Assembly (NCBI RefSeq): GCF_002286985.1
Contig: NZ_NSKC01000009.1
Coordinates: forward strand, 124,001 to 188,000
DNA from: Halorubrum salipaludis
GTDB taxonomy: Archaea; Halobacteriota; Halobacteria; Halobacteriales; Haloferacaceae
Reading direction: 5' to 3'
DNA: 64,000 nt
The first letter of the stretch is position 1; each line of letters opens with the position of its first letter. A program made the position numbers and the translations under genes. Below the pieces are notes generated by a model. The model was not told the origin of the DNA, ran no database searches, and saw nothing but the letters and a program-made list of their open reading frames with translations. Below are positions 60,564 through 64,000 of the stretch, piece after piece.

Positions 60564-61819
60564 TTCGCCGCCTCCGCGAACCGGTCGAGCGCGTCTCGGT
60601 TCCCGACGACGAAGAGGTCGTCGCCGGCCGACAGCGCCTGCGACCCGCTCGGCGCGACGGTCCACGACTCGTGCCGGGCCGCGAGGACGGCGACGCCGTA
60701 CCGTTCGCGGACCCCGACCTCCCCGATCGTGTGCCCGTCGAGGGGGCCGCCCGCGACGACGGTCACACGGCGGAAGCGCTTCCCCGCGCGCCGCAGCAGC
60801 GTCGTCAGCTCGTACTCGCGCCGGGTGCCGCGGGAGAGGACCAGCACCCGCCCCCGGTCGACGCCCAGCAGCGCGCTGGCGTCCCCCCGGTCGACGGCCA
60901 GCGTCACCCGCCCCTCGCCGCCGGTCGTCGTCGGGGCGGGCGCGGGCAGCGGGGCCTCGCCGCCGTCCGTTCGCGCGTCGGGGTCGGCGTCCGGATCGTC
61001 TCCCGGCGACGGCGCGGCGCTCGCGGGCCGCTTCTCGCTCGGCGCCTTCACCTCGCCGCTCGACCGCGCGGCGATGACCGTCCCGTCCACGGTGCGGTCG
61101 GGCGTGATCACCCGAACGAGGTCCCCGCGGGCGATCCCGGTGGGGACGAGCGCCGACACCGACACCGCGCGCTTGCCCGACCCGACCCGCTTCGAGAGCC
61201 CGCCGATCGGCGGCGCGGCCGCCACCGTCGCGCGCGCCTTCTCGTCGATCCGGACCGCCGCGTCGGCGAGGTCGTACTCGGTCAGCAGCCGTTCCGTGAA
61301 CCGGTTCTCGAGCTCGCGGAGCGGGAGGTCCGCGGGGAACGTCCACTCTCCCTCGGCGATCGCGGTCCGCGTCTCCGCGGGCAGCGGCGGGTACCCCTCC
61401 ATGTCGCTCACCTCTCCGGCAACCTCGACGCCCACCCGGCCGCGACCGCCGACGAGTTCGACCACGTCGGCCGAGAGCGTCCGGTCGCGCAGCTGTCGTA
61501 TCGAGATCCGCTTCGGGACGCTCGCGCCCAGCTTGTCGCCCTGCGCGTGCGCGTACAGCGACAGCATGAGGACGACGATGATCGCCGTGAGCAGGGCCGG
61601 GGCCCGCTCGGACGACCGGATCGTCTGGTCGTTGAGCGCCATCAACCCCCCGTTGACGCCCGCGATCGCGAGCGCGAGGACGACGACCCCGAGCCCGGGG
61701 ATCGTCACGTCGGTGACGTACTTGAAGAGGAAGCCGAGGACCCCCGCCACCAACGCGGGAACGATCCCCGTGACGATACCGAGGTAGACCCCGAAGACGA
61801 TCTCGACCGGCAGTGACAT
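60560..61819 (-). CDS. TrkA-C domain membrane protein, potassium-transport related (first of a pair)
   Basis: A 419-residue protein, similar in design to its downstream partner. Four N-terminal membrane segments lie before residue ~100 (VYLGIVTGIVPALVAGVLGF, VTIPGLGVVVLALAIAGVNG and ALLTAIIVVLMLSLYA are clear). The soluble part begins with DKLGASVPKRISIRQLRDRT and ends with a TrkA-C fold: VVAGGPLDGHTIGEVGVRER and LSAGDDLFVVGNRDALDRFA. The two proteins probably form a complex controlling cation flow across the membrane. The gene is divergent from a K+ channel gene with 181 nt between the starts. Confidence 0.84.
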   Translation of the reverse strand: MSLPVEIVFGVYLGIVTGIVPALVAGVLGFLFKYVTDVTIPGLGVVVLALAIAGVNGGLMALNDQTIRSSERAPALLTAIIVVLMLSLYAHAQGDKLGASVPKRISIRQLRDRTLSADVVELVGGRGRVGVEVAGEVSDMEGYPPLPAETRTAIAEGEWTFPADLPLRELENRFTERLLTEYDLADAAVRIDEKARATVAAAPPIGGLSKRVGSGKRAVSVSALVPTGIARGDLVRVITPDRTVDGTVIAARSSGEVKAPSEKRPASAAPSPGDDPDADPDARTDGGEAPLPAPAPTTTGGEGRVTLAVDRGDASALLGVDRGRVLVLSRGTRREYELTTLLRRAGKRFRRVTVVAGGPLDGHTIGEVGVRERYGVAVLAARHESWTVAPSGSQALSAGDDLFVVGNRDALDRFAEAAK

Positions 61820-62000
61820 ACGCCCCCAAACCGGCGGCGGGGTTAAACCTGTGTCGGCGGCGGGCGCGCGGGCAGCGAGGGCGTGGACGACGGGAGTACG
61901 GATCCGGCGACGGGGCGTGGACGACGGGAGTGCGGGCTCGGCGCGTCCCGCGACCGACCTCGCTCGCGGGGTTTAAGTCGTCCGTCGGCGACGAACGCCC

Positions 62001-63212
62001 ATGGAGCTGACCCGCGACTGGGTGACCGTGCGGGCGTCGATCGCCCTGACGTTCGCGGTCGCGATCCTGTCGATCCTCGCCGGGCTCGCGCAGATCGGCG
62101 GCCTCGGCGTCTCGGGGCCCCTCGCTCCGCACGTCCCCGACGTGGTCCGACAGACGGTCGGATTCACGGGGACGATCACCGGCTTCGCGATGCTCGGGAG
62201 CGGCTTCGCGCTGCGGAACGGCTACCGCGTCGGGTGGTACTCGACCGCCGTGCTGCTCCCGCTGACCGCGGTCCAAGGGCTGATGCAGGCGTCCGTCCTC
62301 TCGTTCCCGCTGGTGGCGCTATCGGTGCTGTCGATGCCGGCGCTCGCCTACAACCGCGGGCGGTTCGACCGGGATTTCAGGCCCTCTCCCACGCAGCTCG
62401 CCGCGAGCGCGGCGCTCGGGACTGCGATCGCCTACGGGACCGTGGGCACGTACGCGCTCCGCGAGCAGTTCAACGGGGTCGAAACGATCGTCGACGCGTT
62501 CTACTTCACCGTCGTCACCGCCTCGACGGTCGGGTACGGTGACATTTACCCGACGAGCGGCGCCGCGTCCGACATCGCCCAGCTGTTCGTGCTCTCCTCG
62601 CTCGTGATGAACGTCGCCGCGTTCGCGGTGGCGCTCGGCGTCCTCCTGACGCCGGCCATCGAGGCGCAGCTCTCCAAGGCGCTTGGAAGAATGACCGACA
62701 GACAGATCGACCTCCTCGACGACCACGTCCTCGTGTTAGGCTACGGGGACCTGACGGAACCGATACTCGAAGAACTCGCCGCCCGCGACGGGACGGAGTA
62801 CGCCGTGATCACGACCGACGAGTCCGCGGCCAGACGGCTCGGCGAGCGCGACGTCCCGGTGTTCACCGCGGACCCGAGCGACGTCGAGCCGCTGGAGCGC
62901 GGTCACGTCGACCGGGCCCGCGCGGTCGTCGCCGCCACCAACGACGACGCCCGGGACGCGCTCGCGATCCTCACGGCGCGACAGCTCAACCCCGACGTGC
63001 GGATCGTCGCCGCCGCGACCCAGCGGGAGAACATCGACAAGCTCCGCCGCGCCGGGGCGGACCAGGTGATCTCCCCCTCGACGCTCGGCGGCCACATCCT
63101 CATCGACTGCGCGTTCGGCGCCGACAGCGACGACGCGACGGCCGACCTCCTCGGTGACGCCGCGTTCGACGGCGAGGTGGACCCCACGGGGAGCGACGAC
63201 CGGCCGAGCTAG
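62001..63212 (+). CDS. Potassium channel with RCK (TrkA-N) domain
   Basis: A 403-residue channel. The N-terminus has four helices of a non-classical sensor-like part (ASIALTFAVAILSILAGLAQ, FTGTITGFAMLGSGFAL, STAVLLPLTAVQGLMQAS, VLSFPLVALSVLSMPALAYN), then a pore module AFYFTVVTASTVGYGDIYPT with the K+ selectivity filter TVGYGD (about residues 177-182) and the inner helix VLSSLVMNVAAFAVALGVLL. The cytosolic RCK domain starts DDHVLVLGYGDLTEPILEEL (Rossmann G-x-G-D form) and ends ISPSTLGGHILIDCAFG. It would gate K+ flux in response to NAD(H), nucleotides or Ca2+. It diverges from a pair of TrkA-C-like genes, making a K+ locus. Confidence 0.93.
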   Translation: MELTRDWVTVRASIALTFAVAILSILAGLAQIGGLGVSGPLAPHVPDVVRQTVGFTGTITGFAMLGSGFALRNGYRVGWYSTAVLLPLTAVQGLMQASVLSFPLVALSVLSMPALAYNRGRFDRDFRPSPTQLAASAALGTAIAYGTVGTYALREQFNGVETIVDAFYFTVVTASTVGYGDIYPTSGAASDIAQLFVLSSLVMNVAAFAVALGVLLTPAIEAQLSKALGRMTDRQIDLLDDHVLVLGYGDLTEPILEELAARDGTEYAVITTDESAARRLGERDVPVFTADPSDVEPLERGHVDRARAVVAATNDDARDALAILTARQLNPDVRIVAAATQRENIDKLRRAGADQVISPSTLGGHILIDCAFGADSDDATADLLGDAAFDGEVDPTGSDDRPS

Positions 63213-63357
63213 ACGCGAGACGGCGGACCGAACCGAGGCGATCCGACGATGCGGCCCGACCCTCGACGCGCTCGATCCCGAGGAGAACACAGCCGAATAT
63301 AGCGTTCAATAGGCCTCACAAGCGGGTTTTTTGTGGTTTTCGTCCGATCCCGATCAC

Positions 63358-63705
63358 ATGCCACGAGCCGTCCTCCTCAGGTGTCCGGTCTGTGACGCGG
63401 TGCGCGCCCTCGACGGAGACCGATCCGACTGGCCGCGCGGCGACCTGTACGCGACGGTCGAGTCGCACGTCCGCGACCACTCGACCGACGAGACCAAGAC
63501 CGCGATCCGGAAACACCGCGCCGTCGCGGAGTCGACGGAGCTCGTCGTCTCTCGAACGCAGCTCGACCGGCTGCCGACGGAACGGTGGCGGGACCGCGAG
63601 GCCGCGACGCTCCCGGAGAGCCTTCCGGCGGACGCGATGCCGCCGGCCGCGGCGGAGTCCCCGTCCGCGGAGACGACGGGGCCCCGCTCGCGTGTCGAGG
63701 ACTGA
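63358..63705 (+). CDS. Haloarchaeal protein of unknown function with a CPVC motif
   Basis: A 115-residue protein starting MPRAVLLRCPVCDAVRALDG, with Cys9 and Cys12 in a zinc-knuckle CPVC. VESHVRDHSTDETKTAIRKH supplies several His that could complete the metal site. The C-terminal 40 residues are an acidic, Pro/Ala/Ser-rich tail. The ATG at 63358 is preceded by a ggttttttgtgg stretch about 30 nt upstream. It may be a small DNA- or RNA-binding protein, but this is not shown. Confidence 0.65.
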   Translation: MPRAVLLRCPVCDAVRALDGDRSDWPRGDLYATVESHVRDHSTDETKTAIRKHRAVAESTELVVSRTQLDRLPTERWRDREAATLPESLPADAMPPAAAESPSAETTGPRSRVED

Positions 63706-63802
63706 CCGCGCGCCGCCGGATCGGACGCGCGGCGACGCGTGGCGCGCCGAGTCGGTGACGCCGCGCCGCGACGGCGACGCCTCCGAGTAGACCGCGGTCC
63801 CG

Positions 63803-64000
63803 CTACCGGCTCTGCCGTCCCTTCGTCTGTCGGTAGTCCCGGCTCAGCACGTTCTCGCGCATGTGCTCGCGGAACGCGTCGGCGTCGGCGTCGGTCATCT
63901 CGGCCGGGTCCTTCATCGGGACCAGCTCGAAGCCTCGCCCGCGGATCGTCGTCGCGTGCTCGGCGTCGACGTCGAAGGAGTCTGGCCGCCGCGTCGTGTA
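63803..64000 (-). CDS. C-terminal fragment of an uncharacterised protein (partial)
   Basis: The last 65 codons of a minus-strand gene whose start lies beyond the window. The visible part runs from YTTRRPDSFDVDAEHATTIR through GRGFELVPMKDPAEMTDADA to HMRENVLSRDYRQTKGRQSR at the C-terminus. The ending is markedly basic, unlike most haloarchaeal proteins. The composition and codon bias favour a real gene. I do not recognise the family. Confidence 0.55.
   Translation of the reverse strand, partial: YTTRRPDSFDVDAEHATTIRGRGFELVPMKDPAEMTDADADAFREHMRENVLSRDYRQTKGRQSR

Noticed and set aside
60564-62276. Upstream extension of the 475-residue TrkA-C protein to over 1000 residues
   Set aside because: The extra part is out of frame with, and antisense or overlapping to, the partner gene and the divergent channel gene; it is Arg-rich, and a proper ATG overlaps the partner stop at 60563.

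Overview
The window is a very GC-rich, densely coding piece of a haloarchaeal chromosome. The evidence is strongly acidic proteins, twin-arginine lipoproteins (RR motif plus lipobox), an HNLRN-type histidine kinase, archaeosine genes (tgtA, arcS), GTP cyclohydrolase III, archaeal RNase J, GatD, LSm with ribosomal protein L37e, deoxyhypusine synthase and a SAMP1-like ubiquitin-fold protein. TATA-like boxes lie 22-35 nt before many start codons, as expected for leaderless haloarchaeal mRNAs. The overall look fits Halorubrum or a relative; the genus is inference. I saw no tRNA, rRNA, CRISPR array, transposase or prophage gene.

Layout. 1-5.6 kb: end of trpE, trpG, a His-rich MoaB, small unknowns, an FAD oxidoreductase and a PQQ-propeller lipoprotein. 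5.7-10.6 kb: AI-2E-type permease, TspO, GNAT, methyltransferase and a rhodanese lipoprotein. 11-16 kb: a mostly minus-strand block with a sugar acetyltransferase, hisI, a DUF92 membrane protein and unknowns. 16-22 kb: HAD phosphatase, GTP cyclohydrolase III, SDR, PadR regulator and a chlorite-dismutase/monooxygenase fusion. 22-32 kb: OsmC, Usp, DHH phosphoesterase, PfkB kinase, Nif3-like protein, then tgtA and arcS around a sensor kinase. 32-41 kb: FAH/cupin pair, AEC transporter, SDR, CoA transferase, isocitrate lyase with an odd 760-nt upstream region, thiL and menB. 41-46 kb: a nucleoside-type binding lipoprotein overlapping a chemotaxis transducer, facing deoC. 46-51.7 kb: gatD-GNAT-membrane peptide operon, DUF6498, HPP and prepilin peptidase. 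52-64 kb: EamA transporter, idsA-RNase J, LSm-L37e, luciferase-like oxidoreductase, dys, SAMP1 and a potassium-transport locus.

The most striking feature is a dispersed non-coding element of roughly 310-420 bp present four times (10707-11110 minus; 28451-28762, 31982-32290 and 51775-52197 plus), always between genes. Its copies keep three hairpins whose arm sequences differ between copies while pairing is kept, and a TATA-like box sits 21-22 nt before the first hairpin in every copy. This suggests a transcribed structured RNA or a structured mobile repeat; I do not recognise it as a named family. Secondary points of interest are a SAMP1-like protein whose diglycine is followed by eight more residues, the putative nucleoside chemotaxis pair beside deoC, and repeated short tandem duplications at gene ends.
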